Below are positions 1 through 8,463 of a stretch of 13,935 nucleotides of DNA, piece after piece (the first letter of the stretch is position 1; every line of letters starts with the position of its first letter). Origin of the DNA: Desulfurococcales archaeon (GTDB lineage Archaea; Thermoproteota; Thermoprotei_A; Sulfolobales; Desulfurococcaceae). Both the position numbers and the translations under genes were made by a program. A model generated the notes under the pieces. The model did no database searches. It was not told the DNA's origin and saw only the letters and a list, made by a program, of their open reading frames with translations. The stretch spans positions 3,815-17,749 of the forward strand of contig JALWQP010000094.1 of assembly GCA_027083045.1 (NCBI GenBank), in the 5' to 3' direction.

Positions 1-2262
1 GTAGAATGGCTTATGGGTTCTTGTCACGAATATTGTTAGGTGCCCTGCCACAGCTAGTTTCAGGAATATGAATGTCTGTATCATTGCTATCTGTGTCACA
101 GGGTTCATATGGAAGTAGTAGATACCTATCCATAGTAGCAGGAATGACTCGATAACACCGACTGTTCCTAGTGATGACGATAGTGCCAGTACTAATGGTA
201 TGTTCCACTTCTCCGGCTTGTTACCGATCCTCACGTTGTCGTACGCGATAGTCAGTATTGGTAGGTCGTTCAGGAGCGCTAGCAGGATGATCTGTATGGC
301 TGTTACTGGGTAGAAGTTGAACGCTATGATTGACAGCGTGATGAAGAACAATACACGGAAGGTCTCAGTAATCCTGTACACTACGTAGCTGTACATTCTC
401 CTGAATATCTTCCTAGCCTCAACAAGTGCGTTCTTGATCACAGAGATACCGGGTGCTAGCATAACTATGTCAGATGCTGCTCTTGCTGCATCGGTTGCGT
501 TCGCAACCGCGATTCCTACATCAGCCTTCTTTAGTGCTGGCGCGTCGTTGACACCGTCACCAGTCATCGCAACGATGTGGCCGCGCTTCTGCAGCGCATC
601 CACTATCATGTACTTGTGCTCCGGGAATACCTGGGCGAAGCCGTCTGCCTCCTCGATCATTCTCTCTGCCTCGCTTGGATGAGCCTTCTTCAGCTCGTCG
701 ATAGTATATATCCTTGTACCGATGCCCAGCATCCTAGCAATCTGCCTAGCTATAGCTATATGATCGCCAGTGATCATCTTGATTCTGACACCCATCTTCT
801 TCAGGAACTTTATAGTCTCGGCAGAGTCCTCTCTCGGCGGATCGAATAACGGTATCAGGCCCACATACTCCCACTTATCCAGTGTTCCTTCCTCGGTCTT
901 AGCGACACCGATCATACGGTAGCCTCTCTTCGCATGCTCATCAACTATCTCCATAACCTTCTTGCGTAGCTCCTCGCCAGCACCAACGAGGTTGAGTATG
1001 ACCTGTGGGGCTCCCTTCGCGACCTTGAACTGCTTGCCGTCGGGAGACTCTATGACGGCCTCCGTCCTCTTTATCACGGGATCGAATGGTGTGAACTTCA
1101 CCTGCTTATACTTCTTTATCTCGTCTTTGAGATTGAACCTCTCAAGGGCATGTAGCACAGCAAGATCGATCGGGTCTTTATCCTCCTCCCTCGATGCTAG
1201 GGCCGCATATAATACAACGTCTGCTGGTGTATATCTTGGTTGCACCGGCACAGGGTCGGCGACCGTCAGCTGGTTCTTCGTCAGAGTACCAGTCTTGTCG
1301 GCACAGAGAACGTCAACACCAGCCATCTCTTCGATGGCTACAAGTTTCCTAACTATCGCCTGTCTCTTCGCCAGCTCATAAGCTCCTATAGCCATAGTTA
1401 TCGATAGAACTGCTGGCATCGCAGCCGGTATAGCGGCCACAACCAGTACTAGTGCGAACCTTATAAGCTCTAGTATGTTGGCCCCGCGGTGTAGCTCGAT
1501 GATAACCATTATTGCCGCTAGGAATATCGTTAGGAGTATCAGGAAATCACCTATCCTAATAATCAGCTTCTGGTACCTGCTAACAGTCTTAGCCCTCTGG
1601 ACGAGCTGTACTGTTTTGCCGAAGAACGTGTGGAGCCCAGTCGCCACGACAACACCTGTCATTTCTCCACGTTTCACCAGGCTCCCGGAGAACGCCACGT
1701 CTCCTACATGCTTCTCAACAGGTAGTGATTCACCCGTCAGTACCGACTCGTCGACGAGGAGATAGTCTCCCTCGATCAACTTAATATCAGCCGGTATTAT
1801 ATCCCCGATCCTAACTCTGATGATATCTCCTGGTACAAGCTCTCTAGCCGGTATTACTTTCCATTCACCATCTCTTAGAACTCTGGCAGTCTGGCTCAGC
1901 TTCTGCTTCAAGTACTCGAGAATATTCTCCGCCTTGTGCTCCTGCCAGAAACCGAGAATACCATTAATCAGTAGCATCGCTACGATTATCCAGAAGTCTG
2001 CCCAGTGATGGATAACGGCGGACAGTATGACTGCGGCCTCGATCATCCATGGTATTGGTCCCCAGAAATAGCTCAGAAACCTTATGAGGGGATGTACTTT
2101 CTTTTCTGGGATCTCGTTCGGACCTACTATTTTCAGTCTTCTTTTTGCTTCCTCTGTTGAGAGTCCTCTCTCCTTGTTTACCCCGAGCCTTTGCAGTATT
2201 TCTTCTGGAGAGAGCTTCTTTACTTCTTCAGCTGACAATAATAGTTTCTCCTTCTCAGCCAT
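1..2262 (-). CDS. P3A-type (plasma-membrane H+-type) P-type ATPase, C-terminus cut by window edge
   Basis: This ATP-driven cation pump, probably exporting protons, runs open for 754 codons with no stop and leaves the window at its 3' end. Visible landmarks are an N-terminal cation-ATPase domain (about residues 10-60), a first membrane hairpin (about 65-110), the actuator motif TGES at 176-179, the M4 motif PAAMP at 279-283, the phosphorylation motif DKTGTLT with Asp322, and the hinge TGDGVNDA at 567-574. After these comes the P3A-like M6 segment NDLPILTIAYDN. PAAMP and the absence of a heavy-metal domain separate it from P1B and P2 pumps. Archaeal P3A pumps are about 800 residues long, so roughly 50 are missing. 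The ATG at 2262 is chosen because an in-frame TGA lies three codons upstream and GGTGA precedes it by six bases. Asn649 appears to stand where plant pumps have the proton-binding Asp, so the transported ion is less certain than the family. Confidence 0.95.
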   Translation of the reverse strand, partial: MAEKEKLLLSAEEVKKLSPEEILQRLGVNKERGLSTEEAKRRLKIVGPNEIPEKKVHPLIRFLSYFWGPIPWMIEAAVILSAVIHHWADFWIIVAMLLINGILGFWQEHKAENILEYLKQKLSQTARVLRDGEWKVIPARELVPGDIIRVRIGDIIPADIKLIEGDYLLVDESVLTGESLPVEKHVGDVAFSGSLVKRGEMTGVVVATGLHTFFGKTVQLVQRAKTVSRYQKLIIRIGDFLILLTIFLAAIMVIIELHRGANILELIRFALVLVVAAIPAAMPAVLSITMAIGAYELAKRQAIVRKLVAIEEMAGVDVLCADKTGTLTKNQLTVADPVPVQPRYTPADVVLYAALASREEDKDPIDLAVLHALERFNLKDEIKKYKQVKFTPFDPVIKRTEAVIESPDGKQFKVAKGAPQVILNLVGAGEELRKKVMEIVDEHAKRGYRMIGVAKTEEGTLDKWEYVGLIPLFDPPREDSAETIKFLKKMGVRIKMITGDHIAIARQIARMLGIGTRIYTIDELKKAHPSEAERMIEEADGFAQVFPEHKYMIVDALQKRGHIVAMTGDGVNDAPALKKADVGIAVANATDAARAASDIVMLAPGISVIKNALVEARKIFRRMYSYVVYRITETFRVLFFITLSIIAFNFYPVTAIQIILLALLNDLPILTIAYDNVRIGNKPEKWNIPLVLALSSSLGTVGVIESFLLLWIGIYYFHMNPVTQIAMIQTFIFLKLAVAGHLTIFVTRTHKPFY

Positions 2263-2268
2263 TTTTGG

Positions 2269-2273
2269 TCACC
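2269..2273 (-). promoter_or_regulatory. Ribosome binding site of the P-type ATPase
   Basis: GGTGA on the minus strand, six bases before the ATG at 2262. It matches the archaeal anti-Shine-Dalgarno sequence and fixes the start codon. Confidence 0.75.
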
Positions 2274-2327
2274 ACTCATCACTTTTTCCACGCTCTATAT
2301 CCGATTCCATAATTATTGTTGTTTAAA

Positions 2328-2342
2328 GTTAAATAGTTTATT
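2328..2342 (-). promoter_or_regulatory. Candidate BRE/TATA promoter of the P-type ATPase
   Basis: Reading the minus strand, AATAAAC (a fit to the archaeal BRE) is followed directly by the TATA-like TATTTAAC. Transcription would then begin near 2304, giving a leader of about 40 bases that contains the GGTGA site. A second TATA-like CTTTAAAC lies just downstream at 2321-2328, so the exact box is uncertain. Confidence 0.4.
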
Positions 2343-2410
2343 TCAAAAATGAATAATTTCTATGAATTGCGGACAATTTTAATAATAGCTTAGCCTGTCA
2401 CAGAGCGATA

Positions 2411-2424
2411 TAAATAATTATTTA
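2411..2424. repeat. 14-base perfect AT palindrome
   Basis: TAAATAATTATTTA reads the same on both strands. It lies centrally in the divergent control region, upstream of the TATA-like boxes that could serve the ABC operon. It could be an operator or a two-way TATA element, but high AT content makes chance palindromes common. Confidence 0.4.
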
Positions 2425-2435
2425 ATATGCATCTA

Positions 2436-2455
2436 TTTTATAAAACCTTATAAAT
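2436..2455 (+). promoter_or_regulatory. Candidate TATA boxes for the ABC/giant-protein operon
   Basis: Two overlapping-range TATA-like elements, TTTTATAAAA (2436-2445) and CTTATAAAT (2447-2455), fit the archaeal consensus. They would start transcription near 2465-2480 and give a leader of roughly 110-120 bases before the ATG at 2590, which is long for a crenarchaeon. A nearer weak box (around 2465-2474 or 2547-2552) is an alternative. Confidence 0.35.
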
Positions 2456-2589
2456 CTTTACAATAAGTATATACAAATATATTCAACCCACTTAGGTGTA
2501 AATAATCACATACAATTACTCCGAAACGTGTTTAGCACCGTTAAGCCTATACAACCAAATAATAATTGAGAAAAACACAGTGACCAGTA

Positions 2590-3336
2590 ATGCCGTCCAT
2601 AGGCGGTGTAGTGATCAAACTGATAGGCGTGAAAAAAGTATATGTGACAGGAACGGTAAAGACATGGGGCCTAAGGGGGGTAGATCTAGAAGTCTACAAA
2701 GGAGAATTCATATCAATCATGGGGCCGAGCGGGAGCGGGAAATCAACCCTCTTAAACATGGTGGGACTCCTCGACAAACCGACGGAGGGAAAAATAATCA
2801 TTGATGGGAGAAACGCGGCAGAACTAACATCGAAAGAACTAGCGTATCTCAGGAACAGGAAAATAGGATTTGTATTTCAGTCATTCAACCTCATTAATAG
2901 ATACACAGTACTTGAGAACATCGAGCTCCCACTAATTGTGAGGGGTGTGCCTAGAAGGACAAGGATTGAAAAGGCAAAGAAAGCACTACTAATGGCTGGC
3001 GGCGATCTCTCATGGCTTCCCAAGCGGCCAATACAACTTAGTGGTGGGCAGCAACAACGCGTAGCAATAGCGAGAGCTCTTGTAGGCGATCCCGAGATCA
3101 TATTGGCTGATGAACCGACAGGGAATCTAGACAGGGCAAGCTCCCGCGCAGTTATAGAGACTTTTATGAGGCTCAACAAGCAGGGCCAGACCATTATCAT
3201 GGTTACCCATGATCCTGAGATTGCCAATTGCACGGAGAAGATATATTTGCTCCGAGACGGCCGCATAATAGGAGCTAAGGAGCCTGATTTCGATAAGTGT
3301 ATTCTAAGGACGGTTCCACCCACTACCAAGAAATAA
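2590..3336 (+). CDS. ABC transporter ATP-binding protein, MacB/LolD family
   Basis: This is the cytoplasmic ATPase of an ABC machine, 248 residues long and typical for the family. Motifs in order are Walker A GPSGSGKST (45-53), Q-loop Gln97 in FQSFNL, signature LSGGQ (150-154), Walker B IILADE (170-175) followed by the family-typical PTGNLD, and the switch His207. ADEPTGNLD plus FQSFNL points to the LolD/MacB/FtsE class, which works with FtsX-fold permeases, and such a permease lies at 8464. The ATG at 2590 has GTGA six bases upstream, the same geometry as the neighbouring ATPase gene. A GTG at 2611 would give a more usual N-terminus but its GGCGGTG site is only two bases away. It is the first gene of a run of plus-strand genes. 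The substrate is unknown. Confidence 0.95.
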   Translation: MPSIGGVVIKLIGVKKVYVTGTVKTWGLRGVDLEVYKGEFISIMGPSGSGKSTLLNMVGLLDKPTEGKIIIDGRNAAELTSKELAYLRNRKIGFVFQSFNLINRYTVLENIELPLIVRGVPRRTRIEKAKKALLMAGGDLSWLPKRPIQLSGGQQQRVAIARALVGDPEIILADEPTGNLDRASSRAVIETFMRLNKQGQTIIMVTHDPEIANCTEKIYLLRDGRIIGAKEPDFDKCILRTVPPTTKK

Positions 3337-3392
3337 TTTATTTTTCCCAATAGGGATGTAATATGTCAGTAAATATATCGGGAATCGAGATA

Positions 3393-3397
3393 GGTGA
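3393..3397 (+). promoter_or_regulatory. Ribosome binding site of the giant surface protein
   Basis: GGTGA six bases before the ATG at 3404. It shows that the long frame has its own efficient initiation site in the 67-base gap after the ATPase gene. Confidence 0.75.
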
Positions 3398-3403
3398 AAA
3401 GCC

Positions 3404-6400
3404 ATGCGTAGACCAGGACCAATTTTAAGTCTCATACTCCTTATTGCTATTCTTCTCCAGCCCCTCGCAACTCTATATTACTTAGCATATTCTACCTCCC
3501 AGCCATATTTCCAGCTCGTAAGTACCAGTTTCAGGTCAAGGACCGGAGGAGATGTTTATCCCGGTAGCCAGAACGCGGTGTTAAACACTGACTTCATGTT
3601 CAACGGGACCCAGAACGCGACACAAGTATTTGCATGCATTGTTTCGGCTCCACCGGGATTTAGTTTCCATGATAGCTGTAGCCCCGCCTATAACTACAAT
3701 GATAAGATAGCTTCATCAGTTGCTCCTGGCCAGATAATATATTTCCACTACATAGTAGATGTTAATAGGACTGTCTCACCCAGAAACTATACCGTTGAGC
3801 TCAATATAACATATTATTATAATTTAACTCTCCATTATCAGCTAGCTAATGTTACCGTAACAGTACACTCTTACCCAGCATTAACGGTGAGTGTTGTAGA
3901 TACATACTGGTCACCCGACGGATACCCGGGTGAAACGAGTGCTTCGTTGAACATTGTCTTCGAGAACACCGCTGACTCGACAATAAGTCAGGCAGAAGTA
4001 AAAGCTGTACTCAACGCCCCGGTCGAGCCGACGAATCCGAGAACAACAATCAGGAACATATCACCACATACACGCTCGGTAATAACATTCAATAACATAT
4101 TCATAAAGCCGGAAGCAACCCCCGGCAACTATACAGGCACTATAACCATAAATGCTGAAATGACTACGAGCGACGGAGTAACGTATAATGCGTCCACAAC
4201 AGTCAACATTACCTTCCAGATCCAGAATCCGCCCCCCGTAGACCTTAAGGTGCTAGATTATGGGTTCGCAGGAGACTATCCGGGACCTGGTGCCAGGAAT
4301 GTACAGCTGTATCTAAAGATACAGAACAGGGATAGAGCAACGATAGAATCCATTGTAGCCAACATAATGCTTACCAACGCCTACTTCATGAATGGTAGTA
4401 TATACGGGGTAGCCACAGTTAATGGTCCTATAAGCTATGGCGGGGTATTCACGATAGCGTCTCCCCGCCTAGTAATACCGGTTAACCAGACCTATGTTCT
4501 CGCAATATATGATCTCGATCTCCTCCTGTCTTATAGCGGTTCAACATACTGGGCCCACGTCCGATACGTTCTAACATTCTCGATCAACCATATGCCGTAC
4601 GATATACATATGCTATATGTTCACTGGGGATCGGGACAGGTTTATCCCGGCTCAACAGGTCAGACACTGGTTGTAGGTGTAGAGAACCTTATGCGTGCAA
4701 GAATAGAAGGGGCAGAAGCGGTACTCCAGCTACCGTCGAATGTCTTCTATCCACAGAAGATTTATCTCGACAATGTGGGGATAACATCAGGCTCTGTTAC
4801 AAGGCTCGTCTTCCAGGGAATAAACATTGAGAAGAACGCTCGTCCGGGAAACTATACCTGTAACCTGACCATCAACGGGCTACTCGTCGATACGGACGGT
4901 TCATACCGTCCTATAAAAATCAACTTCACACTACTCATAACAATATCTCAGCCCAACACAAGCCTTGTAGAACTAGTCACATACAGATGGATCACCGGCA
5001 GAGCCTACCCAGCAATGAACAATACAGGCGTCGAAGCGCTTCTCCAAGTTATACGTAATGCCGAGCTAAGCGATATTGTAGCAACCATTATACTGCCTAA
5101 GGGAATATGGGCTGAGACAACGGCGAGACACAACGAGACAATAACTCTGAACGGCCCATACGGCTATGGGTCAATAATACCACTGCGATTCACAAGCATA
5201 AGCATCGATAGAGACACCATGGGTACAATATACGTGGCGATAAAACTAACCGCTCAAGCAACTATAAACGGGGCCAACACATGGATAAACAAGACGATAT
5301 TATTGAAACTATATGTTGAGCCGCCCAACAACATACTCGAGATAATAAGTGCTAGGTGGGGCTCGGGCAAAGCATACCCATGGACAGCACAGGCAAGCAT
5401 ACAGGTACTAACAAGGATTAGTGATGACATAACTGTTGACAGGCTCTCCGCGAAAATAATCTATCCACAAGGCATAGTATCAACACATACAGGCGGAGCA
5501 TACGATACATGGTACACAAACACACCGCATCAGTACGGCGACATAATACCCGTCCAGTATACCGGGGTAAAGATAGAAGGATTAAGCCCAGGAAACTACA
5601 GCTTCACAATAATATATACAGGAACATTAACAATCAATGGAGGAACAGCTTACTTCCAAATAAACAAGACCATAACACTAGAGATCGGTAGACCTGTTCT
5701 AAACATAAAACTAGTGGATGCTTCATGGAACATACCAGATCCGTCACATGTAATGGACAATGCAGGTATCAACATACTTCTTTATAACAACCAGACAGGG
5801 ACAATAACACAATTAACAGCCAAGCTACTCCTACCACCAGGTGCCGAGAGCCTTGAGGGTAGAAAATACATTATAAAAACAATTACAAACTCGGTCGCAT
5901 ACGCACAAGTCTTCAGCATATCGTTTAACGGCATCAGGATAAACACTACTAGTAATAACCTGCTATTCAAACTGGTGCTCACAGCAAGAATCGATGACAC
6001 AGGCACAATATACCTGCTCAACAACACATTATGCTTCAGATTAGAAATAAACAGTACAAACACGACGTTCATACTGTCACGGATAGCCACAACATATAAT
6101 GGGCAGCCAGCCCCCTTGCTTCCAACAGCAAAAGGAGTAACATTATCGATAACCCTCCTAAACATTAGGAGCTACACGATAAACAGCCTGACAGCAGAGA
6201 TCATACTGCCAAGAGGCTTCGAGACCATAGGCTATCGAAGGAGTGTCGCAGGCCCAGTATCTCCGGGCGCAACCGTTACCCTTACCTATAGGCTAAACAT
6301 AGGTGATCTCGAGCCCGGGGCCTACAAGGCAGTATTGAAGCTATTCTTCACGAGGACAAACAATGGAGCAGTTATAACCAATGAACAGAGCATAAACGTA

Positions 6401-8440
6401 TATCTCGTGATAGATAACCCGGAAAAATACTGTGCAGAACTGAAGATACTAGATGTACACTGGGGAACAACAACGCCCACATATGTTTATCCGGGAATGA
6501 GGGATCAGCCAGCCTCAATAATCATAGTCAATAACGGTCAGTACCCAGCATACAATGTCAGACTAGTGATTGATGCCGAGAACGCCCGCCCACTGACTAG
6601 AGAAATATATGTCGCGTCAACAATTGCCCCTGGGACCTCCGTCAGAGCAATAGCTTACTTCGACCTAGGAAACAGTAAATCGGGAATAGCGCCCCTCAAC
6701 ATCACAGTACATTATCAGATCAGGATATACGGAGCCGATATAGGCGTCACGTACATGGCGGCTGATAAACTGGTAATCACGCGGCCGGAAACAATGATCA
6801 ATAATACAGAGATCTATCTAGTCAACGCTGGCTGGAGAAACAACTGGCCAGTATACCCTGGCACAAAGAACGCCGAATACACTTTTACAATAGCAAATCT
6901 CCTCCCATACACTGTCGAAGGAGTCTTGGCCAAACTACTACTTCCCACAGCGTTCAAACCGCACACGAATTATTCCACGACAACCTACATAGCAGGACCC
7001 ATAAACTCCCTTCAATCAGTAACTGGTAGTTTCAGGCTAGACGTGATCGGAAAACCCGGAGTATACACGGGATTCATAGAGATAACATATTATATAGTTA
7101 GCGGTGGCCCCGGTCTTAGAAAGACTATCTATATACCCATCAAGATATCGATCAGCGATCCGAGAACAGCTGTCAGTGTTGTGACGTATGGGTGGCAGAC
7201 GGGTCAGCCCACTCTAGATATGAAAGGTGCGAGATACTATGTGGTGTTGAGGAACAACGAGATACCACAGATACAGTACCCGGTCCTCTATGTGCGGCTG
7301 CCGAGCGGCATATATTATTCACCAGATAACTCAAGCATAGCGAGAGCACCAGCATCAGCTACCGTAATTCCACAGACTCCAAGCACAACAATGACTGCTC
7401 AGCCAAGCATGCAGCAGATAATAAAGCTGTTAACAACGCAGACCCAGCAGACAACAGTAACAACGACTGGCAAGGGAGCACTGATCTCATTTGTGCTTCC
7501 CCTCAACCTCTGCTTAAAACATCCAGGAAAATACATTGTAGACGCTAATCTATCCTACATTGATCCTTGGGGGAGTCAGTACAACCTCACAATAGAGTTC
7601 CCCATACTAGTGCTTGGCAAACCAGCTAAACTGGTAGTAACGGCTAGTCAGATGATAGTATTCCATAACGGTACCACATGGTTTACCATGGCAATAAATA
7701 ATACATCACCTTCACCAATATATAATGTCTACATCATACTAGCACCAATGGCTCCGGTAGCTCTGCCCATAGATAACATAAAATACGTTTCTATGATCAA
7801 GCCTGGCCAGTCCATAAATGTTACGTATAAGCTGGTTTACAATCCGATGAACATGATAACCTATGCAGGTGGGACACCCATATCATATACCTCAGTACCA
7901 TTCAAGATAGCCATAATATACCGTGACCCAACGGGGGCAATGAATATCTATAATACAACAATATCATCACTAGTGAAACCATTCATAGATATAGGGATAA
8001 GCAGTGATACTAAAGCGAAGTATAGCGGAGGAGAGCTCTCGGTATCGGGTGTACTGATAAACTATGGCATTACACAGGCAAGAAGCGTAAATGTAGCAAT
8101 CATTTATGGCAACACAAGGGCAGCAAACTTCATCGGTGATATCGATGCAGCTAGCCAGACGGCTTTCAAAGTATCTATGAATGTACCGAGACTGATATCG
8201 AGAACGGTTACTCTAGAAATAACATATAGAGACATGTACAACAACATGTATTATAAGACCTACACATTACCGATCGAGGTTGAAAACGTGACATCGCTTC
8301 AGCCAGCTTCATCGGCAAGCACTGGTCAGCCAACTCTCATGCACTACCTAATCATTGGTATGGTTGGAGCTTTCCTTGTCGGGGTATTTATTCTAATATA
8401 CAGGCTTGCTCGGCGTCATATGAAGAGACTTGGAGGATAA
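3404..8440 (+). CDS. Giant membrane-anchored extracellular protein of about 13 Ig-like modules, part of the ABC cluster
   Basis: The 1,678-residue protein starts with a basic tip (MRRPG) and a hydrophobic segment at 7-29, a signal peptide or N-terminal anchor. It ends with a membrane helix at about 1648-1666 and the basic tail RLARRHMKRLGG, so the bulk lies outside the cell. Between them are about 13 beta-rich modules of 115-150 residues, starting near 35, 160, 281, 401, 521, 644, 766, 888, 1012, 1137, 1257, 1410 and 1530. Most open with an aromatic residue then a YPG-type turn (HWGSGQVYPG) and close with PGNY-type strands. This resembles COG1361/CARDB/NEW3-like archaeal surface domains, but the family assignment is by eye. 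Roughly forty N-X-S/T sequons suggest heavy glycosylation. The gene lies between its ATPase and permease, so it is probably the extracellular partner of that transporter. An S-layer-associated structural protein is the alternative. Confidence 0.9.
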   Translation: MRRPGPILSLILLIAILLQPLATLYYLAYSTSQPYFQLVSTSFRSRTGGDVYPGSQNAVLNTDFMFNGTQNATQVFACIVSAPPGFSFHDSCSPAYNYNDKIASSVAPGQIIYFHYIVDVNRTVSPRNYTVELNITYYYNLTLHYQLANVTVTVHSYPALTVSVVDTYWSPDGYPGETSASLNIVFENTADSTISQAEVKAVLNAPVEPTNPRTTIRNISPHTRSVITFNNIFIKPEATPGNYTGTITINAEMTTSDGVTYNASTTVNITFQIQNPPPVDLKVLDYGFAGDYPGPGARNVQLYLKIQNRDRATIESIVANIMLTNAYFMNGSIYGVATVNGPISYGGVFTIASPRLVIPVNQTYVLAIYDLDLLLSYSGSTYWAHVRYVLTFSINHMPYDIHMLYVHWGSGQVYPGSTGQTLVVGVENLMRARIEGAEAVLQLPSNVFYPQKIYLDNVGITSGSVTRLVFQGINIEKNARPGNYTCNLTINGLLVDTDGSYRPIKINFTLLITISQPNTSLVELVTYRWITGRAYPAMNNTGVEALLQVIRNAELSDIVATIILPKGIWAETTARHNETITLNGPYGYGSIIPLRFTSISIDRDTMGTIYVAIKLTAQATINGANTWINKTILLKLYVEPPNNILEIISARWGSGKAYPWTAQASIQVLTRISDDITVDRLSAKIIYPQGIVSTHTGGAYDTWYTNTPHQYGDIIPVQYTGVKIEGLSPGNYSFTIIYTGTLTINGGTAYFQINKTITLEIGRPVLNIKLVDASWNIPDPSHVMDNAGINILLYNNQTGTITQLTAKLLLPPGAESLEGRKYIIKTITNSVAYAQVFSISFNGIRINTTSNNLLFKLVLTARIDDTGTIYLLNNTLCFRLEINSTNTTFILSRIATTYNGQPAPLLPTAKGVTLSITLLNIRSYTINSLTAEIILPRGFETIGYRRSVAGPVSPGATVTLTYRLNIGDLEPGAYKAVLKLFFTRTNNGAVITNEQSINVYLVIDNPEKYCAELKILDVHWGTTTPTYVYPGMRDQPASIIIVNNGQYPAYNVRLVIDAENARPLTREIYVASTIAPGTSVRAIAYFDLGNSKSGIAPLNITVHYQIRIYGADIGVTYMAADKLVITRPETMINNTEIYLVNAGWRNNWPVYPGTKNAEYTFTIANLLPYTVEGVLAKLLLPTAFKPHTNYSTTTYIAGPINSLQSVTGSFRLDVIGKPGVYTGFIEITYYIVSGGPGLRKTIYIPIKISISDPRTAVSVVTYGWQTGQPTLDMKGARYYVVLRNNEIPQIQYPVLYVRLPSGIYYSPDNSSIARAPASATVIPQTPSTTMTAQPSMQQIIKLLTTQTQQTTVTTTGKGALISFVLPLNLCLKHPGKYIVDANLSYIDPWGSQYNLTIEFPILVLGKPAKLVVTASQMIVFHNGTTWFTMAINNTSPSPIYNVYIILAPMAPVALPIDNIKYVSMIKPGQSINVTYKLVYNPMNMITYAGGTPISYTSVPFKIAIIYRDPTGAMNIYNTTISSLVKPFIDIGISSDTKAKYSGGELSVSGVLINYGITQARSVNVAIIYGNTRAANFIGDIDAASQTAFKVSMNVPRLISRTVTLEITYRDMYNNMYYKTYTLPIEVENVTSLQPASSASTGQPTLMHYLIIGMVGAFLVGVFILIYRLARRHMKRLGG
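3506..8302 (+). repeat. Tandem array of about 13 diverged Ig-like protein modules
   Basis: The repeat is visible in the protein and not in the DNA. Each unit is about 120 residues and begins with a strand ending in an aromatic residue, then a YPG-like turn, and ends with a PG-x-Y strand pair and a Pro/Asn-rich linker. Good copies of the first motif are HWGSGQVYPG (module 4), RWGSGKAYPW (6), HWGTTTPTYVYPG (9) and GWRNNWPVYPG (10). Modules 7, 8 and 11 have degenerate versions, and 12 and 13 have lost it. The strong divergence implies old duplication and not recent expansion. Confidence 0.75.
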
Positions 8441-8463
8441 TCAGCATCTACAAGGGAACAGCA

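Larger units (their letters stand above)
2263..2589. other. AT-rich divergent intergenic region (327 bases)
   Basis: No coding sequence is supported here. The stretch separates the minus-strand ATPase from the plus-strand ABC operon and must carry both promoters. It holds several TATA-like boxes, a 14-base perfect palindrome (2411-2424), a 10-base one (2436-2445), and a short inverted repeat AATTG-CGGA-CAATT near 2365-2378. No tRNA or convincing small RNA was seen. Confidence 0.8.

Noticed and set aside
962..1381. 139-codon plus-strand frame and other plus-strand frames within 1-2262
   Set aside because: All lie opposite the uninterrupted P-type ATPase frame, which carries every family motif.
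2228..2282. C/D box small RNA candidate on the minus strand (C-box GTGATGA at 2276-2282, CTGA boxes at 2255-2258 and 2228-2231)
   Set aside because: Length and end boxes fit, but there is no C' box, and the sequence is explained by the ribosome site and the first codons of the P-type ATPase.
2877..3350. 157-codon minus-strand frame opposite the ABC ATPase
   Set aside because: It mirrors the conserved ATPase motifs, has no family resemblance, and is an antisense shadow.
3345..3358. Small hairpin CCC-AATA-GGG after the ABC ATPase as a terminator
   Set aside because: Three-base-pair stem, and the T-run comes before it, not after. The gene order suggests read-through into the giant protein gene.
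3369..3378. TATA-like AAATATAT before the giant protein gene as a separate promoter
   Set aside because: It would place the transcription start at about 3400, inside or after the ribosome site at 3393-3397, which would make that good site useless.
5782..6165. 127-codon minus-strand frame inside the giant surface protein gene
   Set aside because: Antisense shadow: no ribosome site or recognisable protein, and the plus frame is intact through it.
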